Origin: Nematostella vectensis
Taxonomy: Eukaryota > Cnidaria > Anthozoa > Actiniaria > Edwardsiidae
Reading direction: 5' to 3'
Length of the DNA stretch: 64,000 nucleotides
Assembly (NCBI RefSeq): GCF_932526225.1
Contig: NC_064043.1
Coordinates: forward strand, 11,530,085 to 11,594,084
Part shown: positions 13,201 through 23,327 of the stretch, one piece after another
Numbering within the stretch: position 1 is the stretch's first letter
Layout: each line of letters opens with the position of its first letter
Position numbers and translations under genes: made by a program
The notes under the pieces: model-generated
Told to the model about the DNA's origin: nothing
What the model saw: only the letters and a program-made list of their open reading frames with translations
Database searches by the model: none

Positions 13201-16200
13201 GTGTTGTACACAGGTCTATCGAATGAGACATCGACTAAACTGCCTATGGGAGAAAGTGACAGCGTCCTTGTGGTGGTGGTTATCATCTCAGACTCATATG
13301 GTTCAAGTTCAGAAGCACGGATAGAAGTGCAGGTAAGGATATGTACTGTTTGATCCTTTTCGTTTCACGATATTCATTCTTAAAATGAGCTCTTCGGGTC
13401 TCGGTATTTACTTCTCCTTGATTTGAACCGCATTTCTGAAACAGATAATTTTGTTCAAGGTTAAAAATCCGAGTTCGGTAAATTTAAGCTCCTTAACAAG
13501 TGGAATGGACAGTGTTGGAAGCAGCAAAGAAAACACACAGCAAGCTCTACAGCAAGTTGCGATCATCGGCAGTTTCCTGAATTCCTTAGCAGTCCTCAGC
13601 AGTGGAAGCAACATCGATAGCAGTGGAGGGGATGGGCATGCTTCCAGTGGAGCGGGCAGTTCTAGTGGAGGTGCTTCCGGTGGAGCAGGCGGTTCTAGTG
13701 GAGGTGCTAACGGTGGAGCGGGCAGTTCTAGTGGAGGTGCTTCCGGTGGAGCAGGCGGTTCTAGTGGAGGTGCTTCCGGTGGAGCAGGCGGTTCTAGTGG
13801 AGGTGCTTCCGGTGGAGCGGGCAGTTCTAGTGGAGGTGCTTCCGGTGGAGCAGGTGGGTCTAGTGGGGCTTCCTTATCTACAGGGAGCGATTCAGGCAGC
13901 AGCTCTAGTGGTAATGGAGGTGACTCTTCAGATGGAGGCTCTAACAAGAGCAGCACCAATCAAAGTGGCAACTCTAGTGAATCAAGCGCGTCTCAAGCGG
14001 AAAGAGAAAAAGAGCGAATAATGCAAGCCACGGCGGCTGCAAGAAGGCAAAGAATCGAGGTAACAATGGAAATAGATTCATGATGAATATTTTTTTTTTT
14101 CCATGAAGTAATTGTTTGGATTAATTTTTTCAAAGGTCAGAGAGCGAATACTTGTTCAAGTATCGGGCATCCCTTTAGCATCTTCAGCTGACCTGGAGCT
14201 AACAAGCAACGCCCTTCGATCAGTCACGCACAGGAGCGAGGAGTTGTCGAGTACAGCACAGGTAAACCACCGATGGGCAGTAGATGTTACATAGGGGAGC
14301 ATATTTCTTCGGTTATTCCGATTTTCCTCCCTTTACAAAAACCAACGATTTCAATCTAAGCTGTGTTCTGTGGTCAGGCATGACTCGTATCGCGGCTGCC
14401 TGAGGCGCCTTCTATGCCTTCGACTCGATAAAGTAATACCTGCGCTCTTGTTAGCATTCCAGCTGCAAGGAGGGTGATTAGCCTCCCTAATAACGTGATC
14501 CCTCTTTTATTTAATTAAAACAAGGTTTGGCTCCCTGTGTCCTGTTACAGGCAGCTGGGCTGAAGTCTTTGTCTAACATTGGGAGCGTTCTCACCGCATT
14601 GTCAAGTTCCGATACACCTGCCGATACAGTAGAAAGAATCGGAAAGGCGGTCCTTACCAGTCTGGCAAGTATCATGGAAGCAGCTTTAAGCCTTGGCCAA
14701 CAAAACAACCGTAAGGTAAGCCTTATCGTTCATTTTTATGTCTTTACGGTGACATTTTTTACTATGCTGTACTATTAGCTGCTGAATTAGTAGTAACTTC
14801 GGCGCGGTTGTTTTTCCACCACTCCTTATCATTCCAGCTCATTTTATATACAAAATGTGAGGAACCGCATTAAAGCCCCTTACAAACCTCTTTTTGATAT
14901 ATCAATTTTTTGATATTTTGATGCCTCACGGTTGCAGGATATTCTTCGGAACCTTACATGTGACATCACGAGAATCATAGACGACACCAGCTTCTCTTTA
15001 TCTACTCAAAAACAGATAGGAGAGAACCCATTATTAGTCAATACAAGCCAATTTACACTTGTAGCAGACAGACACGACAGCGTATCGCTCCAAGGGAAAC
15101 GATTTGTTTTAACGTCCGGAAGCTTCACAATCCCTAAAAAGTTTGGGATTCCAGGAGTACAACGTCGCACACCACTGAATGTTCAGGTATGGTTGTAATA
15201 ATGTTTAGGTAAAGACACTTTTAACAGGGCCTAGTATTAAAAAAATGACCAGTAGAGGCGTGGCTGTGTCCCCCCTTTTTTTTGTTTCTGTATTGTGCCC
15301 CTCCACCCTCCAAATCTTACGTGGCCTGCTACGGCTCTGTATGAGGGTTAGACCCATAACTTGGGGGTGTATTGGCACGGTGTGGCTAATGCCACGTTTT
15401 GTCTGTTACAGTTCAAGGTGTCGCCACCTTATCCTCAACCATCACAAAAATCATCATGAGAAAAATAATGAAAAGGCCAGATATTGAGAGTAATATATTT
15501 TCTTTCAGGTTTTAGAATTCAAGGAAAATGTCTTCGCCTATTCTAGCAATGTTCCTGTCAATTCGTCGTTGATCGCTATGAAATTCCTAGACGATTCAAA
15601 TCGTGAAATACCAGTAAGAAATCTGCAGCAGCCAATCAGGATTTTGATAACTGTTCCATTGGTGTTAATACACAACTCTGAAAAACACTCGATTGACTTT
15701 AAAGAGGAAAGGAATAAGTTACTGAGGGTGCATCAGTTTGGACGTGCGAGGAACGCGAGTTCCATTATAATCGCTTTAAACGCATCTACAGACATACCAG
15801 ATGTTCAATGGATGACATTTTTCCAGAAAAGCCACTTACCTAACATAAACAGCTCTACATTCTTTAACATGGAAACAAAAGAAGACAAGAGTATAGTGAG
15901 TGACTACCAAGTATTAATTGAACAAAAGAAACTGAACTTCAGCGGTGTTTACAATATTGGACTGCTTCCATTGATCCCAAGCCGTCACCAGAAGAGCTGG
16001 CAAACTGGCAATGTGTCTCTTTCTTACACACTGCATGTGTACGAGGCCGCTTGTTACTATTGGGATGAAAGGAGTGAGGGATGGGGGACCGACGGTTGTA
16101 TGGTAAATGTAATATTCCTGTAGATAACTGGGGGTGAAAATTAGATGCATTTTAATGTTCTTTTTTCATTTAAAATAGATATCTATGTGGAAATCGCGAT

Positions 16201-19200
16201 ACCTCTTCAGGAACGTTTCGAGGATATTTTCTCAAACAGACACAATGGCCACATTTAAGACGAAACTCTCCCTCCGCCTTAAAATATTCTGAACTGAATC
16301 GTGCTACGATGATTTCTGGTGCTTCCTTGATTTCTATGATTTCTGGTTTTTCGCTTGCCTTGTCATATCCCTTGGCCCTCATGTCGTTCACAAAAAATTC
16401 ACGAATACGCACGTGCGTATTGGCGTATAGGGGACAACGCCCCTGATCTTGACGCCACTTGTTTTAAAGTCCTAGTCTGTGTTAAGCTTACTTGCTTATT
16501 TGTGTTAAGCTGGCCATCCAGTCTAACCAAAACACAAACACAAGGGTAGAGGCATTAGGCCAGTGGTTAAGAGCTCATTTTTTTGAATTAAAGCCAAGTA
16601 TCAGTCTATTAATTCCCTTTTAAGGTTGGGAAGGCGACACGCCCTGGCATAGTGGAGTGCATGTGTGACCATCTCACGGCTTTCGGTGCAAACTTCCGCG
16701 TCCTTCCAACGAGTGTAGTGCCACCAGTGGTTACCACAGTTTCCAAAGCAGACCTTCCCTATACAAGGCCTATTAGGACGCCCCTGGTATTGGCACTGGT
16801 CATGACGGCCTTTGCGTGTTACCTTATCATGCTTGTCTGGGCGCGAAGAGAGGATATACGGGATGACAAAAGGGTACTATTTTTGAATAAGAAATAGAGA
16901 AGGATAAAACTTTGAAAAAATTCCAACAGGAGTATAGAGCATCATTAAGTATTGGAGCTTCGGTAAAATGTTTAACGTGTCAGTCATTAAAATAATCTAC
17001 TGGAAGATGTCAAACTGATTTTGGATTTTCCACGAGGCGCTGTTGTTCTGGATTTGTTGTCTTTTATCCATGTATAATTCTCAACGATTTATGATAAAAT
17101 TCATATTTATATAATAATTATATATATATAATTATGTTTTCCCGTTGGATGCTGAATGTTCTAATGAACTAAGAGAAGTGTAGAAGTCCGTGGTAAGGCC
17201 TAACAGGATTGGCTATATTACCTTATTGTTCTATTGTATTCTCGTTCTTTGTCTGTGGTGCACCAATCCAATGCGGTGAAACTTTCTGATTGCTTCTACA
17301 TGGCCAAACAAGATTTTAAGAGATAATATTTGTATTCTGTCGCAGGCAGAGATATACTCCTTGGATGACAACTCGGGCATGGATAAAGGCCACTACGATG
17401 TTACCGTCTACACCGGTATGTCCAACGACGCAGGCACAACCTCTACCGTGTGCTGCCTTATAGAAGGAGATCGCGGGCAGACCACACCTCGAGCACTCTT
17501 TGACCCCTCTAGAATACGATTTAAGAGGGGCGCCGAAGACTCTTTCTACCTCACCACACCAGAGCCCTTAGGGACCATCTCGGACCTGACCGTGTGGCAT
17601 AGCGATTCGGGTAGAAGTCCCTCCTGGTACCTGCGCAGGATTGTAGTCTCTGACCTTATCTCTGGGAAAAGCTTCATTTTTTTGTGTGAGCGATGGCTAG
17701 CCGTGGAGTATGATGACGGTCAGGTCTCTAGGAGCCTAAGTGTTGCGTCAGGCAAAGAAATAAATAATTTCCGTCATTTGTTTTACAGTAATGTTAAAAG
17801 TGCTTTTGTTGATCACCATATTTGGGTTTCAGTGTTGTTTAGACCAGCCAAAAGTAATTTTACCCGTGTGCAACGCCTATCATGCTGTCTGCTGCTTTTC
17901 TTGGCAATTATCTTGGGGAATATAATTCTTCGTAACGTCTTTAATTATCGAACTGTAATACTGTCGATATCAGATTACTCGCTCAGCACTGCGGATATAT
18001 ACGTCGGAGCTGTGGTTGGGTCTCTGGTAATGCCAATAAGCCTACTCTTGGGCTTTATGTTTCAAATGATTGAAAGGAAACCTACAAAGGTCGTCGGTAC
18101 TTCAAAGGACGCACCAAAAAGCACAGAAAATAACGAGCCCCACCAAGGTGTAGATCAGTTTGAAGACATTTTGAAATGGCTAGACGAAGGCCAAACACTC
18201 GAGAGTACCAGTGACGTAGACAGACAGGCCTTTCATGGTGAGAACTTACAGGGTAATGTCAACGATGGATTCACCAGCAGTGCACGCGTGTTTGAGACGG
18301 AAGAGGAAATGATAGAGACGTTTGAGACTTCTAGTGATAAGCCAACTGCACCGGTAGATAAACCCAATAAATACGACATCTCCCCACAAGTGGCTCTGAA
18401 GTACATGCAATCTGACAAGACGGCTACGAAGCTCGAGAAGTACGTACTGCGGAACAGGCTAATTCAAAAGCACAGACTGCCTTACTGCTGCGTCGCGGTG
18501 GCCTGGATACTCCTGGGGACCCTTATCGGGGTGACAGCATTTTTTGCAATAACCCTCGGATTGCAGTACGAAATAATGATGTCCCAATTGTGGTTTGTGA
18601 CCGCACTAATGGCATTCCTATTGGACTTTCTCGTCATGCAGCCGCTGCGAGTACTGATTACAGTTCTGTTTGAGACTTGGGCCTCAGCAAAGAGTGGTAA
18701 TGACAGACACGAGGACATTACGCTGACATTTGAAGACATAGAGACGCTAGAGAAACACAAGAACCAGCATCGCCATGGCTACGTACCGGAAATGACGTTT
18801 AGGCCGTACAACCCGAGTAGGAGAAAGATAGAGTTGAAGAGGCAGCATAGACTGAAGGAAATCGAGAGGATCAACCTCTTGAAGGAATTGATGGTGTACT
18901 TGGTTTTCTTGGGTTGTCTGGCCGGGGTTGGCGTGGGTCACCGCAGTCCCGAGGAGTACACTATGGTGAATACCTTGAGGAACGTTTTCCAAGAACCGTC
19001 ATTAGATGAGGTATAAATGAAACAGGCCCCAAGCAGTGGGTGGGGCAAAGGGGGCATGTGTTTCCCCCAATATTTTAAACAGTTATAGGAAATGACCAGT
19101 AGGGGCGTGACTGTGCTCCCCCCAGTGTATTCTAGATGTTTCTGAATCGTGCCGCCCACCAAATAATTCGAGGCTTGCTACAGCTATGTGAAACCATGTC

Positions 19201-22200
19201 GCGGTATCGACTCTGCCAAGTTTTCGTCTTTAATAAGACTTTTTGGGGGCAGAGTCGACTATCAGTTTTTGGTGAGCCATATTTTATACTTTGGTTAGCG
19301 AACACGGATATTTTGGTATTTCAATTGATTTGATATGAAACCATGTCGTCAATATAATTGAAGTTTACATTGCCCTGAAAAAGAGCTCTTGTGGTCTCAC
19401 AAAAGTTATTAACTTATCATACTTAGTCCTTTTAAAAAGTTAACAAGGCACACATTTTAGAAAATAATTTTCAACTTTGTTAAAATCAAATTTGTGTAGA
19501 ATTGTTCCACACCGCGTTAAAATTTTGCTCCCTATAATGATACAACTTTAACACGATATAAACAGTAAAATCCGTTGTAGCTAAAACTTGACCAAGTCTT
19601 TGCTCATTTACCACAATAGCGTGGACTTGTACAGAGATATTGGGAAAAGGTCGAGAAGGAATTCATCGCTCTGCTTATCGGGCTGGAAGAAGAAGGAGTA
19701 CGTTGTAATCCCGTCAACGGTAACTTATGCTCCACCATTCTCTTGGGCGCAACGAGGATAAGGCAGTTACGAGTTGCTGCAGGTATTCGACACCTCACAT
19801 TTCAATCGTTTGCATTAGTACACGGCCACAGTAAAGGTCTCGAGGTTCAAAATAAGAATGGCTCGCAGGTAAATTCAGACTCCAAAAAGGGGAGGAGAAG
19901 GGGGAGGAGAGGGGGGAGGAGAGGGGGGAGGAGAGGGGGGTAGAGGTGAGAGGAGGGGGGAAGGAGGAGGAGGAGAGGGAGGAGGAGGAGAGGGAGGAGG
20001 AGGGGGTGGGAGGGATGTTATAGAAGATGAAAAGCGGTGAATAACGCGAAAATGTACCAGAAATTAATAAAATCGAGGGGGGCTAGTAATAGCGAGCCAA
20101 TCCATCCCAAGGATCCGCCCTTTGGCCTTGTTAAACAAGGTAAAGTACTACAACTTTTGGATTTAGGACCGTTCAAAGTTTATATCAAACATCACTCTAT
20201 AAGTAATTTTTCTGAAAGGAGAACGTATGGCATCAGTCTAAAAGTTCAAGCGATGTATTTTATTATAAAATTGTGAGCCGAAACTAACATGTATATTACT
20301 TGTGCAATCATTAGGGAGATGCCCTGTGCAGCAAAACATACAGACGTTGATACCCGAGTGCAATGTACAGTACTCCTGGAGCAACGAGGACACAGAGCCA
20401 TACCAAACAAACTGGACTTCTACTATCAACGCCAGCCTACCCAGCGAATGGACATACAGTTCCCAGGCAGAGCTTCGAGGCTACCCTTATGTCGGTTCTA
20501 TAGCTGTCTACGCGGGAGGAGGGTACATCAAGGTTTTCAAGTTATCATCTCTAGATGAACTTAACGCGCTTAAAAACTCCAACTGGATAGACAAGTACAC
20601 CAGAGCGGTGTTCTTAGAGATCAGTCTGTACAATGCACAGGTCGATGTATTTACATCAGTTACCTTTCTCTCTGAATGGTTACAGACGAACGATGTGATG
20701 TTTGTGAAGGATATCAGAACGGCGCGTTTGTATCATCGCCAAGGTACCATCTACTTTGTGACAATAGCATGCGAAATTATCACCATGGGTTTTCTTGTCT
20801 CCTTCGTTTACAAAGAAGTGAAGAAGGTCTGCAGAACTCGTGGGAAGTACTTCAAAGACAAATGGAATTGGCTAGAAGCAACGATTCTGTTGTTGATAGT
20901 AGCTAGTGGCTCAGTACTTCTCTTCCGCGAGACCCAGAAGGCTATTGTGATCGACAATGCAAAAGATCAGCTTCTTAAGAAAGGACGTCACTTCGTGAAC
21001 CTCTATCCCGCTGCTACCTGGGATGACGCATCGATCTGTTGCCTGGGACTTGTGATTTTCTTCAGCAATCTCAAGCTTCTCAAGCTCATGAGGTTCAACC
21101 ATCGTGTATTTCTTCTCACACGAACGTTATCTCGCGCTGCTCCCAAGCTTATGTCCTTCTCCGTCGTGTTTCTTACTGTTTATCTGGCCTATGGAAGCTT
21201 GTATTACCTGACCATTGGCACAAACCTGAAAGATTATTTGTCGCTTGGCCGTACCCTTGAGACTCTATTTTGTACGCTTCTTGGTCGATTTGACTATGTG
21301 CACATGACTGAGGTGATCCCGTTACTGGGCCCGGTATTCTTCTTCTCGTATATGCTTTTCGTGGTTATGGTTCTAATGAACGTATTCTTGGCCACGATTA
21401 TCGACGAGTTTGCTGAGGTTTGTAATGACGAAACCCTAAAGGCAAATGAGGTACACTTGTTGCATTTCATTAGTGAGAGAATCAGGCTGAAATTTGGAAT
21501 AGAGTCTAAAGAAGTAGCTGGGAGAAGTAACAAAGGGTGTACTGAGGATGAAGATAGCGAATCAAAGTTTATTGAAACAAAGATTGGCGCAAAGGACGGG
21601 GATGTTCTAGACATATTTCGTAAAGGACCTGACGATTTTGAATGCAGAGTTAGTCCGAAACACTCTGGAACCCCTGAAACCATTCCCAAAATTACAATTG
21701 AATGCGCAGACAACAACGACAGTGATTCCTTAATAGACGCTAAAGGAGTTTGCGATCTGAGTCTAAATGCGGACATAAAGTTAGAAGCGACTCCCCCGGC
21801 CACCCCTCGTCTGATTAGAGTCCAGGAATCACCACGACCTTGGAAAAGATCCGCTCCGTCCAGACAAGTCTTGTCAAGCCCACTGTTTTCCAGACATAAC
21901 ATAAGAGACGACTTGGAATCTTGTTGGTCACGTGACAGCGACACGCCGCACATTCGACGGGGGACGCCCCTATTACCAGACAGCATTCGGGCAATTGCTG
22001 TGTCCTTGTGGCGCCATGAGAGTACATCATCTTCAGTTAGTACTACAAGTGATGGCCTTACTTATGGCCTGCCTATTGACGAGAACAAAGAGCAAAGGGA
22101 GCCTTCTATTCCTTTAAATAGCAGCAGAGACGTATACAAGGCAACAAATAACAATTATATCATTGTAAAGTTACAGAAGCTTGCAAAGGCATTTGTCATC

Positions 22201-22266
22201 GTATGTCTCGATGATTTATTTGAAGATCGATTTTATGAATGGCTTGTCAAAATAAGGGTTGCATGA
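4036..22266 (+). CDS. Polycystin-1-like receptor-channel, gene 1 of 3 (F5/8C-PKD-REJ-GPS-PLAT-channel)
   Basis: Coding exons: 4036-4080, 4158-4203, 5047-5351, 5612-5765, 5966-6076, 9111-9449, 9977-12608, 12759-13332, 13445-14059, 14136-14261, 14551-14715, 14938-15186, 15509-16102, 16625-16873, 17346-19010, 19620-19782, 20315-22266. They sum to 9984 nt (3327 aa), open throughout, with the same intron phases as genes 2 and 3. Domains by approximate residue: signal peptide 1-28, F5/8C 31-183, Thr/Pro linker 184-220, PKD-type repeats 221 to about 960, REJ about 965-1402, Ser/Gly/Ala-rich and GAIN-like region 1403-1985, GPS about 2000, TM1 about 2037-2060, PLAT about 2080-2195, TM2-TM6 to 2623, TOP domain and TM7-TM11 from 2624, cytosolic tail to 3327. 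Known of the family: PKD1-type proteins are cleaved at the GPS, reach cilia or sensory membranes and assemble with PKD2-type subunits. Gene 1 is the most divergent paralog: it has a unique Ser/Gly repeat in exon 9, a diverged exon 16, and an Arg in the pore motif (LGRFD). The splice model is inferred; domain identity is strong. Confidence 0.9.
4345..4575. repeat. GTATAC minisatellite in gene 1 intron 2
   Basis: About 16 units of 12-14 bp based on GTATACC(C/A)GACAAG, each opening with the palindrome GTATAC (one GTATAT variant). It makes open frames on both strands that are not genes. Confidence 0.9.
4799..4903. repeat. Two-copy tandem duplication, about 52 bp, gene 1 intron 2
   Basis: Two adjacent near-identical units beginning ATTCCCTCAGATGCACTTTG and ending with ATAGCAAAATA, differing at a few positions. 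A simple recent tandem duplication with no coding content. Confidence 0.85.
5047..5765 (+). CDS. Gene 1 exons 3-4: F5/8 type C (discoidin) domain
   Basis: Exons 5047-5351 and 5612-5765. The domain opens CSRPQPVGLENRLIPDSRI, runs through ASSWLSDHPAYDGRL, QWLEVDIGEK and DAWVSSFYLQFSPD, then TRYLRLNPHTW, and closes with EIYGC. These are the usual discoidin landmarks, including first and last Cys. Discoidin domains bind glycans, collagen or phospholipids. The exon 4 acceptor at 5611 is set by phase: the nearer CAG at 5633 would break the frame. Confidence 0.88.
5966..6076 (+). CDS. Gene 1 exon 5: Thr/Pro-rich linker
   Basis: This exon encodes a short mucin-like linker (LTKPPTAHTTSAPTTTAIT) after a Cys-containing segment, in phase 1 at both ends as in genes 2 and 3. 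Its last bases, coding PTTTAIT plus the splice donor, are the first unit of the huge minisatellite that follows. Reading past the normal donor meets a TAG within 6 bases, so donors further along cannot simply extend this exon. Confidence 0.8.
6053..9043 (+). repeat. Minisatellite of an exon 3' end plus 5' splice site, about 3.0 kb
   Basis: A continuous tandem array of about 33-34 bp units (roughly 85-90 by length). Core: CCAACAACCACTGCCACTAC followed by AAGTAAGT. The linking part varies between three main classes (GTAGAAGCC, GTTACAACA and ACTGAAGCC), interleaved along the array. The first unit overlaps the end of exon 5: the exon's own PTTTAIT codons and donor are the same sequence. Most units therefore carry a near-consensus 5' splice site (ACAA|GTAAGT). 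The array fills all but about 70 bp of intron 5. Open frames on the minus strand here are repeat artefacts. Confidence 0.95.
9111..9449 (+). CDS. Gene 1 exon 6: first PKD-type repeat
   Basis: Encodes an Ig-like PKD repeat with the pattern YVWALGDGMEF, then YRRAGVYRISLTGYNE, ending TIIVQNAIKGL; the start of the next repeat (STASIRWELQQG) closes the exon. Phase 1 on both sides. It matches exon 6 of genes 2 and 3 in length and motif order. Confidence 0.88.
9450..9976. other. Gene 1 intron 6
   Basis: Intronic. The centre (about 9590-9790) is unusually GC-rich for this window and reads like a degraded dispersed element, but I see no terminal repeats or frame. A polypyrimidine tract precedes the acceptor at 9976. 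Confidence 0.5.
9977..12608 (+). CDS. Gene 1 exon 7: seven PKD-type repeats and start of the REJ module
   Basis: A single 2.6-kb exon (about 877 residues). PKD-type repeats are recognised by (W)xFGDG followed by HxYxxxGxYxVxVxxxN: TFGDSSE, FYGDGSS, WSFGDGNEI, LDFGVGK, WDFGDGKNV, VWQVLNNN (degenerate) and INFGDDSPK. Many N-glycosylation sites are present. From about 11900 the REJ module begins (CLIRQINFTRS) and contains LTLDGTLSLDPD and FIWFC. The exon ends in phase 2, as in the paralogs. Confidence 0.9.
12759..13332 (+). CDS. Gene 1 exon 8: C-terminal part of the REJ module
   Basis: Opens CMANCRARLVPSTN and includes a paired CVDC, then NGTCAVDPSFGEAMTTRF and CRDWEDPDTPLKYRFSY. The second motif is the typical REJ C-P-G-T-F-C-W-D-P pattern. 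Homologous to 30955-31543 and 50582-51188. Confidence 0.88.
13445..14059 (+). CDS. Gene 1 exon 9: GAIN-side segment with Ser/Gly/Ala insertion
   Basis: Begins with a segment matching the paralogs' exon 9, then carries a low-complexity insertion and ends with a basic/acidic helix (AEREKERIMQATAAARRQRIE). At 205 codons it is about three times the length of the same exon in gene 2 (76) and gene 3 (66). The antisense Pro-rich frame is a shadow. Confidence 0.85.
13647..13872 (+). repeat. Coding minisatellite, 33 bp x about 7
   Basis: In-frame units encoding GGAG(G/S)SSGGAS (11 residues). The repeat length is a multiple of three, so copy-number change keeps the frame. Absent from genes 2 and 3. 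Confidence 0.92.
14136..15186 (+). CDS. Gene 1 exons 10-12: GAIN-like helical region
   Basis: Exons 14136-14261, 14551-14715 and 14938-15186, all phase 0. They encode amphipathic Leu/Ser-rich helices (LKSLSNIGSVLTALSS, ADTVERIGKAVLTSLASI) and then a beta-rich part (FTLVADRHDSVSLQGKRF). Exon order and phase match both paralogs although sequence identity is low, as is common between REJ and GPS in this family. Confidence 0.8.
15244..15352. repeat. Dispersed element A, copy 1 (gene 1 intron 12)
   Basis: About 105 bp starting near AATGACCAGTAGAGGCGTGG and ending with GCCTGCTACGGCTCTGTAT. Related copies lie at 19089-19196 and 37793-37893 in the same orientation. A GC-rich SINE- or MITE-like remnant, family unknown. 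Confidence 0.65.
15509..16102 (+). CDS. Gene 1 exon 13: GAIN beta-subdomain
   Basis: Contains IALNASTDIPDVQWMTFF and a FSGVYNIGLLPL segment, ending YYWDERSEGWGTDGCM. The last part is the first half of the GPS: W-D-x-G with its Cys. Genes 2 and 3 show the same ACxYWD or CWYWD pattern before their junctions. Confidence 0.85.
16625..16873 (+). CDS. Gene 1 exon 14: GPS cleavage motif and TM1
   Basis: Carries ECMCDHLTAF, the canonical second half of the GPS; autocleavage is expected between Leu and Thr. Then comes the extracellular stalk, TM1 (TPLVLALVMTAFACYLIMLV) and WARREDIRDDKR on the cytosolic side. The stalk and TM1 part lacks the LSENPVAF motif shared by genes 2 and 3. Confidence 0.9.
17192..17304. 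repeat. Dispersed element B, copy 1 (gene 1 intron 14)
   Basis: About 113 bp: GTAAGGCCTAACAGGATTGG, then TTGTTCTATTGTATTC, then GTCTGTGGTGCACCAATCCA. Very similar copies lie at 37172-37312 (gene 2 intron 15) and 57781-57898 (gene 3 intron 14). GGATTGG near the left and CCAATCC near the right are inverted, suggesting a small inverted-repeat element. Confidence 0.8.
17346..19010 (+). CDS. Gene 1 exon 15: PLAT domain and TM2-TM6
   Basis: PLAT (LH2) domain: YDVTVYTGMSNDAGTTS, RIRFKRGAEDSF, LTVWHSDSGRSPSWYLRRI, RWLAVEYDDGQ. It is followed by RVQRLSCC at the entry to TM2, TM3, an acidic cytosolic loop of about 130 residues, TM4 (CCVAVAWILLGTLIGVTAFF), TM5 ending MQPLRVL, a basic linker, and TM6 ending VGHRSPEEY. 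PLAT domains bind lipid or partner proteins at the inner membrane face. Confidence 0.92.
19089..19196. repeat. Dispersed element A, copy 2 (gene 1 intron 15)
   Basis: Begins AATGACCAGTAGGGGCGTGA and ends GGCTTGCTACAGCTATGTGA, clearly related to the copy at 15244-15352. Confidence 0.65.
19620..19782 (+). CDS. Gene 1 exon 16: start of the TOP domain, diverged
   Basis: Phase 0 to phase 1. Its end, GATRIRQLRVAAG, aligns with GTARLRQLRVPPG in genes 2 and 3. Its start (RGLVQRYWEKVEKEF) keeps only the Tyr-Trp of their NYWxW motif. The acceptor at 19619 is the only one giving an open frame in the required phase. Less certain than the other exons. Confidence 0.7.
19885..20028 (+). repeat. Purine-only G-rich tract in gene 1 intron 16
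   Basis: About 140 bp of almost pure A/G on the coding strand, built from GGGGAGGAGAGG and GGAGGAGGAGAG units. Many runs of three or more G make G-quadruplex or triplex formation plausible in DNA and in the pre-mRNA. Confidence 0.9.
20315..22266 (+). CDS. Gene 1 exon 17: TOP domain, TM7-TM11, pore loop, cytosolic tail
   Basis: Terminal exon. Polycystin TOP landmarks: YAGGGYIKVF, WIDKYTRAVFLEISLYNAQ and TFLSEW. TM7, TM8 (WNWLEATILLLIVAS), TM9 with NLKLLKLMRFNHRVF, TM10, then the pore loop TLLGRFDYVH and TM11 (MVLMNVFLATIIDEF) follow. The loop has Arg where PKD2 has Asp (LGD). The tail is acidic, Ser/Pro-rich and probably disordered. It ends with a short motif (VCLDDLFEDRFYEWLVKI) shared with the paralogs. 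Confidence 0.93.
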
Positions 22267-22330
22267 ACTGGCATATATCACTACTGATTACACCTACTTC
22301 GATTCTTTTTTAATAACTTGAAAATTTCAG

Positions 22331-22470
22331 ATATTTATCATTCTTGCCAAAACAAAGCATAGATAAACTTTCGAATTCTGAAAAGGGAATTGAATTTGAC
22401 TTATATCATTCTAGCCAAAACAAAGCATAGATAAACTTTCAAATTCTAAAAAGGGAATTGAATTTGATTG
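22331..22470. repeat. Two-copy tandem duplication, about 68 bp, 3' of gene 1
   Basis: Two units share ATCATTC(T)(T/A)GCCAAAAC, GCATAGATAAACTTTC and AAAGGGAATTGAATTTGA. They lie just after the gene 1 stop, probably in its 3' UTR or flank. No clear AATAAA was found nearby. Confidence 0.88.
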
Positions 22471-23327
22471 AAATTTGAATTTTCTTCACATCTTTGAAAA
22501 TTTTCCTGGCCGCGCGAAAGGAGATTGAATCGAGTGAATAGTTTTGGCGGGAAAATCTGAAACAACTTAATTTCCTTAAATCCGTTTAGAGACGGCAATA
22601 CCACAAAATATTGGCGAATTGTTTTCTATTGCAATGCTACCCACGATAAAGCGCAAAAAGTCGAAATTGTATGCGAAAAAAATAACGTTTTGTTGTAGGT
22701 TTCAAAAACAGCGCGCGCTCGTGAGAATGTCGCCATTCTTGATTGCAAATGCAGCGCGCGCGCACAATGCAAAAACAATTCAAATATTAAAAATTATCTG
22801 CTTAATTTTGCAGATTTGTTTCCTGAAGTTAAATAATCTTTTGACTACCAGATTAAGATATAAAGATGACGGTAAAAGTTGTAACCAGACAACTTCTCTT
22901 CAGCAATAACTAAGAAGACACGAACCGGTTTAGCGCGGGCATTATGTTTTCTCATGTAATTTGGTTGACATCTCGATTTACGTCACAAATGACTGGACCC
23001 GGGCCTTTTAGCTCACGGCCTTTTTCCGAAGGTTGACCAAAATACCTCAATATTACATATTTCAGTTATTCGCGCAAACGCGTGTTTTATAGGGTCCATA
23101 CGAACCACATACCATTTGGAAGATATATGGTTATATGGACTTTAACGTTTGAGGTTTCCGTCGGACCTCCGGAAGTAAACTGGTGACAATGCGGCTTTAA
23201 GCAAATCCCGGTTACACGTCCGCACTACAGACAGCCACATCCTTAATATAACCTGAATATAACCTTGATTATCTTAGCAACTTCAAAACAATAGTCTATT
23301 AACGGGCATGTCTAAAGTGTTTACAAG

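Noticed and set aside
13647..13872. Link between the 33-bp coding repeat and the 33-34-bp intron 5 array
   Set aside because: Period is similar but the sequences are unrelated; treated as coincidence.
13408..13959. Pro/Glu-rich minus-strand frame of 183 codons
   Set aside because: Antisense shadow of the Ser/Gly/Ala repeat in exon 9 of gene 1.
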